Positions 18,478 through 27,613 of a stretch of 64,000 bases of DNA are shown here, one piece after another. Source of the stretch: Bacteroides sp. GTDB taxonomy: Bacteria > Bacteroidota > Bacteroidia > Bacteroidales > Bacteroidaceae. The notes under the pieces are model-generated. The model made no database searches. It was given only the letters and a program-made list of their open reading frames with translations, and was not told where the DNA came from. The position numbers and the translations under genes were made by a program. Each line of letters opens with the position of its first letter. Positions within the stretch are counted from its first letter, which is position 1. Location: positions 146,508 to 210,507 of the forward strand of contig JALCME010000002.1 in assembly GCA_022648295.1 (NCBI GenBank), in the 5' to 3' direction.

Positions 18478-19206
18478 CTAGTCATACAACTCCCGTAAAA
18501 TGTCTAAAGATTTCAGTGCCGGGAAATCAGGTAAATGCAGGCGGTAATACTCATTGATTATGTTCAAACAACGCATGCGCTCGGAGCGGTTCATTTTAAA
18601 AAAGCGCATGGTGTCATAGTTCATCCGCATCAACGCCGCCAAGCGGGAAGCCTCATCCGGAAGAATATAATAGGAATGAAGTTGCGGACGGGAGGAAATG
18701 AAACAGGCATTTTGTAAATCAAAGTAATCTCCCGTCTGGTAATTCTCCAAATTAGGATACAGCCCCAGGAAACGGGAAAGACGCATCAAAAAAACCAGAT
18801 GAAAATTAGCAAAGTTCCCTTGGCAGGCGTCCAGCCAACAGATAGAATGTTGTAAATAAGCAAACAACGGTTTGTTCTCCGCCTCTTCGCGCACCGCACG
18901 ATATAAAAACTCGGCAAGGAAAAGAGCAATAGAAGATTTGTAAGGGTTATAAGGAATAGAAGAAAACGGAGTAAAAGACTTCGCATTCTTCACCCTGTAA
19001 ATATCATTGCGCGAACGGAAATCGGCCTCTAGCTCGACTATAGCCAAAGGTTGAAACAGGACGGACTTAACATTAGCCTTACGGGAACGAGGAATAGGGA
19101 CCATAAAAGAAGCCCTTCCCGTAAACTCCGTATACACCTGCACAATCAGAGACGTATCAGTATATTTCACGGCATGCAATACAATTCCCGTTGTCCGCTG
19201 TAACAT
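18478..19206 (-). CDS. recO: DNA repair protein RecO
   Basis: RecO works with RecR to load RecA onto SSB-coated single-stranded DNA in gap repair. The 242-residue protein has the N-terminal OB fold ([20 protein letters not shown]) and a helical C-terminal domain. Family motifs such as the early 'TDTSLIV...FTGRASFMV' pattern are visible. A -7-like box (TAGTTTTG on the - strand, 19234-19241) lies 28 bp upstream. It converges on the deacylase gene across the 22-bp repeat array. Confidence 0.93.
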   Translation of the reverse strand: MLQRTTGIVLHAVKYTDTSLIVQVYTEFTGRASFMVPIPRSRKANVKSVLFQPLAIVELEADFRSRNDIYRVKNAKSFTPFSSIPYNPYKSSIALFLAEFLYRAVREEAENKPLFAYLQHSICWLDACQGNFANFHLVFLMRLSRFLGLYPNLENYQTGDYFDLQNACFISSRPQLHSYYILPDEASRLAALMRMNYDTMRFFKMNRSERMRCLNIINEYYRLHLPDFPALKSLDILRELYD

Positions 19207-19400
19207 GTAACCCTGTTAGTTTCAATTTGGTAGCAAAACTACTAAAAAAGCAAGGAAAAGCAGATAATTAATGAAAGATAATCAAAGTCCACGACAGGAA
19301 TTATAAAAACCGAAAGTGCATAAGTATTTAGTATTCAGTAAATAACAGTGGGACAGAGCCTTCGCAATACAAAATAAGTTCTTTTTTTCAGAAGGAATAT

Positions 19401-19431
19401 TTTGTCAATTCAAAAATAGTCTCTACATTTG
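19401..19431 (+). promoter_or_regulatory. Bacteroides-type promoter for tRNA-Glu and rpsT
   Basis: TTTG at 19401-19404, a 19-bp spacer and TACATTTG at 19424-19431 match the Bacteroides sigma consensus TTTG-N19-21-TAnnTTTG. Transcription should begin near 19438, about 48 bp before the tRNA. Confidence 0.8.
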
Positions 19432-19485
19432 CATCCGCAAACAAAGGACATGCTGTTTGCAAAAGCAGAAATGCTTACCAAGGAT

Positions 19486-19557
19486 GGCCCGTTCGTCTAT
19501 CGGTTAGGACGCAAGATTTTCATTCTTGAAAGGGGGGTTCGATTCCCCCACGGGCTA
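19486..19557 (+). tRNA. tRNA-Glu (anticodon TTC)
   Basis: The 72-nt gene folds as a cloverleaf. The acceptor arms GGCCCGT/ACGGGCT pair over 7 bp with a G-U first pair. The anticodon stem CAAGA/TCTTG encloses loop TTTTCAT, so the anticodon is TTC. The T arm carries GGTTCGATT. The discriminator base is A and CCA is not encoded. It lies 38 bp before rpsT, probably on the same transcript. Confidence 0.96.
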
Positions 19558-19595
19558 CAATAAAAATAAACGAATTAAAATAAAGATTAGTCGAA

Positions 19596-19850
19596 ATGGC
19601 AAATCACAAATCATCACTGAAGAGAATCAGACAAGAAGAGAAGAGAAGACTTCATAACAGATATTATGGTAAGACCATGAGAAACGCTGTTAGAAAACTT
19701 CGTGCTACAACAGATAAAGCAGAAGCTATTGCTTTATATCCGAGTGTAACAAAAATGTTGGATAAATTAGCCAAGACTAATATTATTCATAGTAACAAGG
19801 CTAGTAACCTGAAATCTAAGTTGGCTCTCTACATCAATAAGCTAGCTTAA
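19596..19850 (+). CDS. rpsT: 30S ribosomal protein S20
   Basis: This is the small basic S20 protein that binds 16S rRNA in the body of the 30S subunit. The 84-residue sequence starts [13 protein letters not shown] and has the typical Lys/Arg-rich three-helix pattern with [19 protein letters not shown] at the end. It follows tRNA-Glu by 38 bp and is closed by a terminator at 19881. Confidence 0.97.
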   Translation: MANHKSSLKRIRQEEKRRLHNRYYGKTMRNAVRKLRATTDKAEAIALYPSVTKMLDKLAKTNIIHSNKASNLKSKLALYINKLA

Positions 19851-19880
19851 GTTAAGATTAATATACACAAGAGATAAAAG

Positions 19881-19907
19881 AGGCCGGACTTTTCAGTTCG
19901 GCCTTTT
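19881..19907 (+). terminator. Terminator after rpsT
   Basis: Arms 19881-19889 and 19896-19904 form a 9-bp stem (one G-U) with a six-base loop, AGGCCGGAC/GTTCGGCCT. TTT follows at 19905-19907. Confidence 0.85.
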
Positions 19908-19997
19908 GCACATAACGCCACCTCATCTATCACTTTTTTTCTTAATCAGGAAAAAGGACTTAAAAAGGACTAAACAAATAAATTTATTCATCCGCAA

Positions 19998-20030
19998 ATC
20001 TGTATATCTCAAGTATTTTCACTATATTTG
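19998..20030 (+). promoter_or_regulatory. Probable gyrB promoter
   Basis: TATATTTG at 20023-20030 is a perfect Bacteroides -7 box. TCTG at 19999-20002 matches three of four bases of the -33 box at a 20-bp spacing. Transcription would start near 20037, leaving a leader of about 23 nt. Confidence 0.55.
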
Positions 20031-20059
20031 CTTTATTATTTGAATAAGTAAATTATATT

Positions 20060-22021
20060 ATGACAGAGGAACAAATAAACGCTAATAACGGGAACTATTC
20101 AGCCGAAAACATCCAGGTACTGGAAGGTCTGGAAGCTGTAAGAAAGCGTCCCGCAATGTATATTGGCGATACCAGTATTAAAGGGCTCCACCATCTGGTT
20201 TATGAAGTTGTAGATAACTCGATAGACGAAGCACTTGCAGGATACTGTGACCACATTGAGGTAACAATCAATGAAGATAACTCTATAACGGTACAAGACA
20301 ACGGACGTGGCATCCCGGTAGATCTTCATGAAAAAGAAAAGAAGTCTGCATTGGAAGTTGTGATGACCGTTCTGCATGCCGGTGGTAAGTTCGATAAAGG
20401 TTCATATAAAGTGTCCGGAGGTCTGCACGGAGTAGGCGTATCCTGCGTAAATGCACTATCCACTCACATGACTACCCAAGTGTTCCGTAGCGGAAAGATT
20501 TACCAACAAGAATATGAATGCGGGCATCCCATGTACTCCGTTAAAATAGTAGGGACAACAGATATCACCGGAACCCGTCAACAGTTTTGGCCGGATGACA
20601 GCATCTTTACAGAAACAATCTACAAATACGAAATTCTGGCTTCCAGAATGCGTGAGCTGGCATACCTGAACGCAGGAATCAGAATCACACTAACCGACTG
20701 CCGGGAAAAAGACGAAGATGGAAACTTTAAAAAAGAACTATTTCATTCCGAAGAAGGCTTGAAGGAGTTTGTGCGCTTCGTTGATTCATCCCGCGAACAC
20801 CTCATAAACGATGTAATTTACATCAATACGGAAAAACAAGGTACACCGGTGGAAGTTGCCATCATGTACAATACTTCCTATAATGAGAACATCCACTCCT
20901 ACGTCAACAACATCAATACAATCGAAGGCGGTACACACTTGGCCGGTTTTCGCCGTGCACTGACACGTACATTGAAGAAATACGCGGAAGACAACAAAAT
21001 GTTGGAGAAGGCAAAAGTGGAAATTGCCGGTGATGACTTCCGCGAAGGACTGACAGCCGTTATATCCATCAAGGTGGCAGAACCGCAGTTTGAGGGACAG
21101 ACCAAAACAAAACTCGGAAACAACGAGGTGATGGGTGCTGTAGATCAGGCCGTAGGCGAAGCACTAACGTACTATCTGGAAGAACACCCCAAAGAAGCCA
21201 AAGTAATTGTAGACAAAGTGGTGCTTGCCGCCCAAGCCCGTATAGCTGCGCGTAAAGCGCGCGAATCGGTACAGCGCAAATCACCCATGTCAGGCGGAGG
21301 CATGCCGGGAAAACTAGCAGATTGTTCCAGTAAAGACGCCGACGAATGCGAATTGTTCCTCGTCGAGGGTGATTCGGCAGGTGGTTCGGCAAAACAAGGC
21401 CGCGACCGCAAGTTCCAGGCTATCCTCCCATTACGCGGAAAGATTCTAAATGTAGAGAAAGCCATGTGGCATAAAGCCTTTGAAAGTGACGAAGTAAACA
21501 ATATAATACAAGCCTTGGGTGTACGTTTCGGAGTAAACAACGAAGATAGCAAAGAGGCCAATATAGACAAACTGCGTTATAAGAAAATCATCATCATGAC
21601 CGATGCCGATGTCGATGGTTCGCACATCGACACCCTGATCATGACCTTCTTCTTCCGCTATATTCCCCAGGTCATACAGAACGGCTACCTTTACATTGCC
21701 ACACCGCCCCTCTATCTATGCAAAAAGGGAAAGGCGGAAGAGTATTGCTGGACGGAACATCAACGCCAACAGTTTATCGATACCTACGGAGGCGGTTCCG
21801 AAAATGCCATTCATACCCAACGCTACAAAGGTTTGGGAGAAATGAATCCGGAACAATTGTGGGAAACCACCATGAACCCCGAAAACCGCATGTTGAAACA
21901 GGTAAGTATAGAAAATGCAGCGGAAGTAGACTATGTATTCTCCATGTTAATGGGTGAAGATGTAGGTCCACGCCGCGACTTTATCGAGAAAAATGCAACG
22001 TATGCCAATATTGATGCATAA
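20060..22021 (+). CDS. gyrB: DNA gyrase subunit B
   Basis: GyrB is the ATPase subunit of gyrase, which introduces negative supercoils with GyrA. The 653-residue protein has the GHKL ATPase start (RKRPAMYIGD, VDNSIDEA, GRGIPVD), the transducer domain, and the TOPRIM motif EGDSAGGSA. The metal-binding DADVDGSHI and a C-terminal QRYKGLGEMN complete it. Length is standard. The gene stands alone, bounded by terminators on both sides. Confidence 0.98.
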   Translation: MTEEQINANNGNYSAENIQVLEGLEAVRKRPAMYIGDTSIKGLHHLVYEVVDNSIDEALAGYCDHIEVTINEDNSITVQDNGRGIPVDLHEKEKKSALEVVMTVLHAGGKFDKGSYKVSGGLHGVGVSCVNALSTHMTTQVFRSGKIYQQEYECGHPMYSVKIVGTTDITGTRQQFWPDDSIFTETIYKYEILASRMRELAYLNAGIRITLTDCREKDEDGNFKKELFHSEEGLKEFVRFVDSSREHLINDVIYINTEKQGTPVEVAIMYNTSYNENIHSYVNNINTIEGGTHLAGFRRALTRTLKKYAEDNKMLEKAKVEIAGDDFREGLTAVISIKVAEPQFEGQTKTKLGNNEVMGAVDQAVGEALTYYLEEHPKEAKVIVDKVVLAAQARIAARKARESVQRKSPMSGGGMPGKLADCSSKDADECELFLVEGDSAGGSAKQGRDRKFQAILPLRGKILNVEKAMWHKAFESDEVNNIIQALGVRFGVNNEDSKEANIDKLRYKKIIIMTDADVDGSHIDTLIMTFFFRYIPQVIQNGYLYIATPPLYLCKKGKAEEYCWTEHQRQQFIDTYGGGSENAIHTQRYKGLGEMNPEQLWETTMNPENRMLKQVSIENAAEVDYVFSMLMGEDVGPRRDFIEKNATYANIDA

Positions 22022-22136
22022 CGAAGCAATTATTAATACCTAATTTACTAACTCACATCTTACAAACAAGGAGGAGGCTGTCTCGAAATAGAAATTCAAG
22101 CTTGAAAATCTTATAGATAGAAACCTCTAAAAAAAG

Positions 22137-22195
22137 TCCCCTTATTTCATCCTCTCCCATACAGGGAATACGGAAGAAATAAGGGGATTATTTTA
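22137..22195. terminator. Bidirectional terminator between gyrB and the DUF3109 gene
   Basis: A perfect 12-bp stem (22137-22148 with 22176-22187, TCCCCTTATTTC/GAAATAAGGGGA) is followed by TTATTTTAT on the + strand and preceded by seven A's. It can therefore stop transcripts from both convergent genes. Confidence 0.85.
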
Positions 22196-22219
22196 TATAA
22201 GGCCCACCGGAGTGTATCC

Positions 22220-22822
22220 TTACTCTTCAGAAGAAGATAACATGTCCCTAGCCTCCAGTTCACGCACGGCATCCTCCAGTTCAGCGTACCACGCCTCACC
22301 GAATTTCCGTATTAAAGGCTCCTTTAAGAATTGATAGACAGCAACCCCTTGCTTCTTCCCCAACAACACAGCAGCCTTGCAAATATCCCATCTGTGGTAG
22401 TTCACCGCTTTGTAAGGACCGAAGTTCTCCACCCTTATGGGATAAAGATGGCAGGAGACCGGTTTATAGAAATCTGTTTTCCCCTCACGGAATGCTTTTT
22501 CAATAGCACAATAGCAACAACCCTTCTCATCGTATCCAGTAAAGACACAGTCCTTATTATTTACAATAGAAGTAACCAGATCACCTTCTTCATCGGTATA
22601 AACAACACCCTGCCGGTCGATAACCGCACGTGCTTCGGGAGAAAGTTGTTCCCAAATCACCGGAAGGACCTCTTCCAGCTTCGCCACTTCATCAAGTTCC
22701 ACAGGAGCCCCCGCGTCACCTTCAACGCAACATGCCCCTTTGCATGCCTCAAGGTTGCAAATAAATTTCTCACGCAACACATCCAGGCTTATCACAACAT
22801 CATCTATTTGTATCATGCTCAA
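22220..22822 (-). CDS. DUF3109 cysteine-rich protein
   Basis: This 200-residue cytoplasmic protein has the DUF3109 arrangement of clustered cysteines: CNLEACKGACC near residues 22-32, then NKDCVF, CCYCAIE and CHLYPIR. The spacing suggests a bound metal or Fe-S cluster, as in the YkgJ-type cysteine-cluster families, but no function is established. Translation may begin at the second Met (22816). No partner gene is apparent; it converges on gyrB. Confidence 0.85.
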   Translation of the reverse strand: MSMIQIDDVVISLDVLREKFICNLEACKGACCVEGDAGAPVELDEVAKLEEVLPVIWEQLSPEARAVIDRQGVVYTDEEGDLVTSIVNNKDCVFTGYDEKGCCYCAIEKAFREGKTDFYKPVSCHLYPIRVENFGPYKAVNYHRWDICKAAVLLGKKQGVAVYQFLKEPLIRKFGEAWYAELEDAVRELEARDMLSSSEE

Positions 22823-22934
22823 AAGAGTAACTATATATCAAAAAGCATCATTATCTATAAGTATAATTCCCCTTATTCCCAAACCGCCGGCCCTTTGGCA
22901 AACGGAATAAAATAAGAGGAATCACACCATTTAT

Positions 22935-23072
22935 TTATTGCTGAAACAAGATCCATTTCCCCAACATCGGTCTCAATTCATCAGGCAAGACTGCCACAAA
23001 AGGAGTATCGGGAGGAAGAGGAAGGAGGAAACCTTTCACATTGTTTCTATCAAAAAACAGGAAGTTAGCCAA
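22935..23072 (-). pseudogene. Short open frame directly after gpmI, possible small gene or gene remnant
   Basis: A frame different from gpmI runs 45 codons from a TTG overlapping the gpmI stop to TAA at 22935. It encodes a proline-rich peptide containing GFLLPLPPDTPFVAVLPDE and ending GKWILFQQ. The composition looks protein-like, but no ATG is present at the front and no family is recognised. It may be a translationally coupled small protein, the tail of a decayed gene, or chance. Confidence 0.3.
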
Positions 23073-24579
23073 TCAACACTTTACCGTTCATTTCCGATGG
23101 AAGTTCCAGTCCCATAATCTTCAAGATTGTAGGAGCAACATCGGCCAAACGTCCGTTAACCACGTGAGCCTTGGCGTTTTCCGTTACATAAACACAAGGA
23201 ACAGGATTCAGGGAGTGAGCCGTATTCGGTGTCCCGTCGGCATTCATAGCATGGTCGGCATTTCCGTGGTCGGCAATGATAATTGCTTCATAACCTTGTG
23301 CCTTGGCAGCCTCTATCGTGTCTTTCACACATGCATCAACAGCCACTACCGCCTTTTCAATTGCTTCATAAACACCGGTATGTCCCACCATATCGCCATT
23401 GGCATAGTTTACCACGATAAAGTCATACTTGTTCTCATTGATAGCAGCAACCAGTTTGTCTTTTACCTCATAAGCGCTCATCTCCGGCTTCAAGTCGTAA
23501 GTAGCCACCTTGGGAGAAGGAACCAGAATGCGATCTTCTTTCTCATAAGGAGTTTCGCGACCACCGTTAAAGAAGAACGTCACATGTGCATATTTTTCCG
23601 TTTCTGCAATATGCAATTGCGTCAAACCCTTTGAAGAAATATATTCACCTAATGTATTGACAACGTTTTCCTTGTCGAACAAGATATGTACTCCTTTGAA
23701 AGAAGCATCATACGGAGTCATGCAATAGTATTGCAGGTTTGGAATGGTATGCATGCCAACTTCCGGCATCTCCTGCTGGGTGAGCACCACAGTTAACTCT
23801 TTAGCCCGGTCGTTACGGTAATTAAAGAAGATCACCACATCGCCTTCCTTAATTGTTCCATCTACGGAAGCATTCACAATCGGTTTTACAAATTCATCGG
23901 TTACCCCTTCGTCATAAGACTCCTGCATCGCTTTCGCCATATCAGTAGCTTTCTTTCCGGTTCCGTTCACCAACAAATCGTAAGCCTCTTTCACACGTTC
24001 CCAACGTTTATCACGGTCCATCGCATAATAACGACCAATGATCGAAGCTATTTTACCAGTAGATTTCGCACAATGCGCAGAGAGTTGTTCAATGAAACCT
24101 TTTCCACTCTTGGGATCGGTATCACGGCCATCCATAAAGCAATGGATGAAAGTACGACCAATGCCATATTCCTTTGCAATATCACACAACTTAAAGAGGT
24201 GATCCAAAGAACTATGTACTCCCCCGTCCGAAGTCAGCCCCATCAAATGAACACTCTTCCCCTTCTCTTTTGCATAGGAAAAAGCAGAGACGATTTCAGG
24301 ATTCCTTAAGATACTATCATCGGCACAAGCACGATTAATTTTAACCAGGTCTTGATAAACCACACGTCCGGCTCCAATATTAAGATGTCCTACTTCGGAG
24401 TTCCCCATCTGACCGTCAGGCAAACCCACATTCTCACCACTTGCCTGTAGTTCGGAATGAGGATAAGTGGCCAATAGTTTATCCCAGTACGGAGTAGGAG
24501 TATTGAATATCACGTCGTCTTTCTTGTGGTCACCTATTCCCCAACCATCAAGAATCATTAAAAGGGCTTTTTTACTCAT
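23065..24579 (-). CDS. gpmI: 2,3-bisphosphoglycerate-independent phosphoglycerate mutase
   Basis: GpmI interconverts 3- and 2-phosphoglycerate in glycolysis via a phosphoserine. The 504-residue protein is an alkaline-phosphatase-superfamily enzyme with metal motif MILDGWG at the N-terminus. The catalytic serine is S61 in GNSEVGH, and metal ligands occur in HCFMDGRD and DHGNADH. Length is standard. On the - strand a -7-like box, TACCTTTG (24654-24661), lies 75 bp upstream without a clear -33 element. It is divergent from corA. Confidence 0.97.
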   Translation of the reverse strand: MSKKALLMILDGWGIGDHKKDDVIFNTPTPYWDKLLATYPHSELQASGENVGLPDGQMGNSEVGHLNIGAGRVVYQDLVKINRACADDSILRNPEIVSAFSYAKEKGKSVHLMGLTSDGGVHSSLDHLFKLCDIAKEYGIGRTFIHCFMDGRDTDPKSGKGFIEQLSAHCAKSTGKIASIIGRYYAMDRDKRWERVKEAYDLLVNGTGKKATDMAKAMQESYDEGVTDEFVKPIVNASVDGTIKEGDVVIFFNYRNDRAKELTVVLTQQEMPEVGMHTIPNLQYYCMTPYDASFKGVHILFDKENVVNTLGEYISSKGLTQLHIAETEKYAHVTFFFNGGRETPYEKEDRILVPSPKVATYDLKPEMSAYEVKDKLVAAINENKYDFIVVNYANGDMVGHTGVYEAIEKAVVAVDACVKDTIEAAKAQGYEAIIIADHGNADHAMNADGTPNTAHSLNPVPCVYVTENAKAHVVNGRLADVAPTILKIMGLELPSEMNGKVLIG

Positions 24580-24704
24580 AATATGCTGATTTTAATAACA
24601 ATCACTTACCTTAAGAAAATAGAAAATACGCTTCAAAAGCTTTTTTTCGGCTGCAAAGGTACAAAAAAGGAGCGGTTAAAGGTTACACTTCCAAATGATT
24701 TATG

Positions 24705-24842
24705 TACTTTTGCGACGCTTTATAAAAAAGAAAAAAGGAATATGGACGATTCAAATCCTCGAACGTGCAACAGTATTAATTAAATGTAGACGGAGACGTT
24801 ACTCACTATGCCTCTGTCTGTATAAGAAAGGAGGCTATAACA
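24705..24842 (+). promoter_or_regulatory. corA leader with -7 box, 13-codon ORF and hairpin
   Basis: TACTTTTG at 24705-24712 is a good -7 box; no clear -33 element is seen. The predicted leader of about 120 nt contains a 13-codon ORF (24742-24783) preceded by AAAAAAGGAAT. It also contains a hairpin, AGACGGAG/CTCTGTCT (24788-24795 with 24812-24819). AAAGGAGG at 24828-24835 is an unusually strong ribosome-binding site for this organism and precedes the corA ATG. Confidence 0.5.
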
Positions 24843-25769
24843 ATGAGAACGTATCTTTATAGCGAGGCTGGCTTTGTGGAAAAGGCACAATGGATGCCCA
24901 ACTGCTGGGTCAATGTAGAATGCCCTGACGAAAATGATTTTACTTTCCTCACCAAAGAATTAAAGGTTCCCGAAGAATTTTTGGAAGACATTGCCGATGC
25001 CGATGAACGTCCCCGTACCGAAACGGAAGGGGATTGGCTACTCACCATTTTGCGTATACCCAAGCAAAGCAACCAGAACGGAATCCCATTCATCACCGTC
25101 CCTATTGGCATCATCACCAATAATGACATCATTGTGTCGGTGTGCTACCACCACACGGAACTAATACCCGACTTTGTGCAACACACACGCCGGAAAGGCA
25201 TTGTAGTCAACAATAAGTTGGATCTCATTCTACGAATAATCTATTCCTCCGCAGTATGGTTCCTGAAATACCTGAAGCAAATCAATAACGAAGTGGCCAC
25301 CGCGGAAAAGGAACTGGAGAAGAGCATTCGAAATGAAGACCTGCTCAGTCTGATGAAGTTGCAAAAGACCCTGGTTTACTTCAATACTTCCATCCGTGGA
25401 AATGAAGTGATGATAGGACGTCTCAAGAACATTTTCCAAAATACCGACTATCTCAATATGGATTTACTGGAAGATGTTGTCATCGAATTGAAGCAAGCCT
25501 ATAACACGGTAAACATTTACAGTGACATCCTCACCGGAACGATGGATGCTTTCGCTTCCATTATATCCAACAATGTGAACGCCATCATGAAGCGCATGAC
25601 CAGTCTTTCCATCACCCTCATGATACCCACATTGATTGCCAGTTTCTATGGTATGAATGTCAACCTGCACATTGAGTCTTATCAGCATGCTTTCATCTTG
25701 ATCATTCTTTTATCAGCAATACTTTCTGCGGGAACTTTCATTTGGTTTAGAAAGATAAAGTGGTTCTAA
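24843..25769 (+). CDS. corA: CorA-family Mg2+ transporter
   Basis: CorA forms a pentameric inner-membrane channel for Mg2+ (and Co2+/Ni2+ in some members). The 308-residue protein has the large cytoplasmic N-terminal funnel and the long helix. The two C-terminal membrane helices are separated by the selectivity motif YGMNV near residue 268. Length is typical. The leader holds a short ORF and a hairpin, which might regulate it. It is divergent from gpmI. Confidence 0.95.
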   Translation: MRTYLYSEAGFVEKAQWMPNCWVNVECPDENDFTFLTKELKVPEEFLEDIADADERPRTETEGDWLLTILRIPKQSNQNGIPFITVPIGIITNNDIIVSVCYHHTELIPDFVQHTRRKGIVVNNKLDLILRIIYSSAVWFLKYLKQINNEVATAEKELEKSIRNEDLLSLMKLQKTLVYFNTSIRGNEVMIGRLKNIFQNTDYLNMDLLEDVVIELKQAYNTVNIYSDILTGTMDAFASIISNNVNAIMKRMTSLSITLMIPTLIASFYGMNVNLHIESYQHAFILIILLSAILSAGTFIWFRKIKWF

Positions 25770-25823
25770 AAGAAGGCTAAGGCTAAAACATTTATCTTTA
25801 TAAATAGTATATGCTTTCGTAAA

Positions 25824-25854
25824 TTATATCTACTTTTGCAAAAAGTAGATATAA
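25824..25854 (+). promoter_or_regulatory. 14-bp palindrome covering the -7 box and ending at the start codon
   Basis: Bases 25824-25837 and 25841-25854 are perfect reverse complements separated only by GCA. The left arm contains most of TACTTTTG (25831-25838), a perfect -7 box. The right arm ends one base before the ATG at 25856. It could be an operator or a hairpin at the 5' end of the mRNA. Confidence 0.7.
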
Positions 25855-25855
25855 A

Positions 25856-27418
25856 ATGAAAGCACACAAAACGACGATGCTCCTTTGCGGGATTTTCATA
25901 ACAGCAACGCTACATGCCCAATCCTCATCCACAGTTACCATAGGCACCAAAGTTGATGGGAGTGAACTAACCGCTACGCTCTACTCCCTTCCACAACGGG
26001 TAGAGACTTTTTCCATTAGTAACTCAGGAGACTATCTTTGCATTAACTTTAGGGAAACCACTAAGAGCGGAAAATACCTAAAGAACAAAGGAGAAATAGG
26101 CTTCTACGATCTGAAAAGTAAAAAGCTGCTGTGGAAGAAACCTATCAACTATAATACGACGGCAGCATATTGCCTATCCAACGGCATATTACTCAGTACA
26201 GGGGGAAAAACCATCCTGCTCGATAAGGAAAAAGGAGAAAAGGTATGGGAAACAAAAGCGTATCCTGTGTCGATAGACGATTCGTTAGGGCTGTTACTGG
26301 GGTATAAGTCCATAAAATCAAATGTATTGGAAGCCATCAACTTAAAAGATGGTACAGAACAATGGAAACAGAAGATTCCCCACCAATATGGATGGAGCCA
26401 AATACTTGACATTGAACACAATAAGCGTCTTATAATAGCAGATGATATGCATAAGTTAGACCTTAAGACAGGCGAACTATTAACTTACTCGGGAAAACCA
26501 GGTGCCATAGACACACAGAGCATATTACTACTAAGTTTGGCAAGTGTAGGAGGAGCTATGATAGGAGCAACCATGAGTGGAGGCACATATTATTACAACT
26601 ATGTTCCTACTACTTCTTCCAATGTTATTACCGGATTGACCTCTAATATTTTACAAAAGGATTCATGCTACTACTGGGCGGATAAACATCAAGTTTCTTG
26701 TTTAGATACCACATTAAAAGCTATTTGGAAGACCGAATTTCCCGATGTAAAAGCGTCCCATTCCCGGCTCTTCATGCAAGATGGAAAACTGTATCTTCTC
26801 AACTATGGTTTCGGATTCTATGGAGGAGGAAGCGGACGTAAAAAATACGGACGTCCCTTCATAGCATGCTATGATCCCAAAAGCGGAAAACAACTATTCT
26901 TCAATCAACTCAGCGTTAAAAAAGACATGATTGAAGACGCCCTGCACACAAAAGATGCTCTTTACATGCTATTTGACGATGGAATGGCTTATCAGGAACT
27001 TCAAGATTCCGTAGTCAACATTGTACCATGGAATATTAAGGAGCACGGAAAGCTACAGGGCATGTTGCCCGACACCCTTTATTTATCTGATCCTAAAGAG
27101 AAAACCTTCAGCCCGTTGGCTTTCGACGGAGAATATTGCTTGGTATACAATGACCAAGGAAAGATTTATGAAATAAACAAGGAGCTTGCTATCAGTAACG
27201 AATATCCTCTTAACTTGATTTACAGTCCTTGCATTCGTCTGAAGGATTACCTGTGCATCAATAGTCGGAATGATTACTGGTTTATCCACAAACTCGGTAT
27301 GCCTGTGGCACACCTTAATTTTGACTTTAGAAAAGGGAAGGTGGTTGATAATAAACTACTCTTACTAACAGGAGACAATAAGTTAGTATTTCTAGATTTA
27401 GATAAAGCTGTACAGTAA
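25856..27418 (+). CDS. Secreted PQQ-like beta-propeller protein
   Basis: The 520-residue protein starts with a signal peptide (cleavage likely after LHAQ, residue 22). It shows repeated WD/PQQ-type strands: KKLLWKKPI, GEKVWETKAY and GTEQWKQKIP each hold the Trp of a PQQ repeat at about 40-residue spacing. A Gly/Tyr-rich insertion lies near residues 220-255. Without quinone-binding residues that I can identify it is probably structural, like BamB-type propellers, rather than a dehydrogenase. Its promoter overlaps a 14-bp palindrome. It converges on the tubulin-like operon across a shared terminator, and any functional link is only suggested by proximity. Confidence 0.75.
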   Translation: MKAHKTTMLLCGIFITATLHAQSSSTVTIGTKVDGSELTATLYSLPQRVETFSISNSGDYLCINFRETTKSGKYLKNKGEIGFYDLKSKKLLWKKPINYNTTAAYCLSNGILLSTGGKTILLDKEKGEKVWETKAYPVSIDDSLGLLLGYKSIKSNVLEAINLKDGTEQWKQKIPHQYGWSQILDIEHNKRLIIADDMHKLDLKTGELLTYSGKPGAIDTQSILLLSLASVGGAMIGATMSGGTYYYNYVPTTSSNVITGLTSNILQKDSCYYWADKHQVSCLDTTLKAIWKTEFPDVKASHSRLFMQDGKLYLLNYGFGFYGGGSGRKKYGRPFIACYDPKSGKQLFFNQLSVKKDMIEDALHTKDALYMLFDDGMAYQELQDSVVNIVPWNIKEHGKLQGMLPDTLYLSDPKEKTFSPLAFDGEYCLVYNDQGKIYEINKELAISNEYPLNLIYSPCIRLKDYLCINSRNDYWFIHKLGMPVAHLNFDFRKGKVVDNKLLLLTGDNKLVFLDLDKAVQ

Positions 27419-27521
27419 GTTCCGAACTTCTTCAGAAATAAAAAACATGTATTCCAGCAAAAGGAATATACTTGAATAGGGCTAAACCAGAATTATCATT
27501 TACTCAAGAGACATCATCAAA

Positions 27522-27588
27522 AAAATGGGATCTAAGTTCCCTGTAAATTAAAAGAGTATTAATCTGCAAGGAACTTAGATCCCATTTT
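27522..27588. terminator. Bidirectional terminator with 19-bp perfect stem
   Basis: Bases 27522-27540 and 27570-27588 are perfect reverse complements around a 29-nt loop. The outer ends are AAAA and TTTT, so both strands end in a U-run. It separates the propeller gene from the oppositely transcribed eight-gene operon. Confidence 0.85.
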
Positions 27589-27613
27589 CATATTATGACT
27601 CAATCTTATTAAA

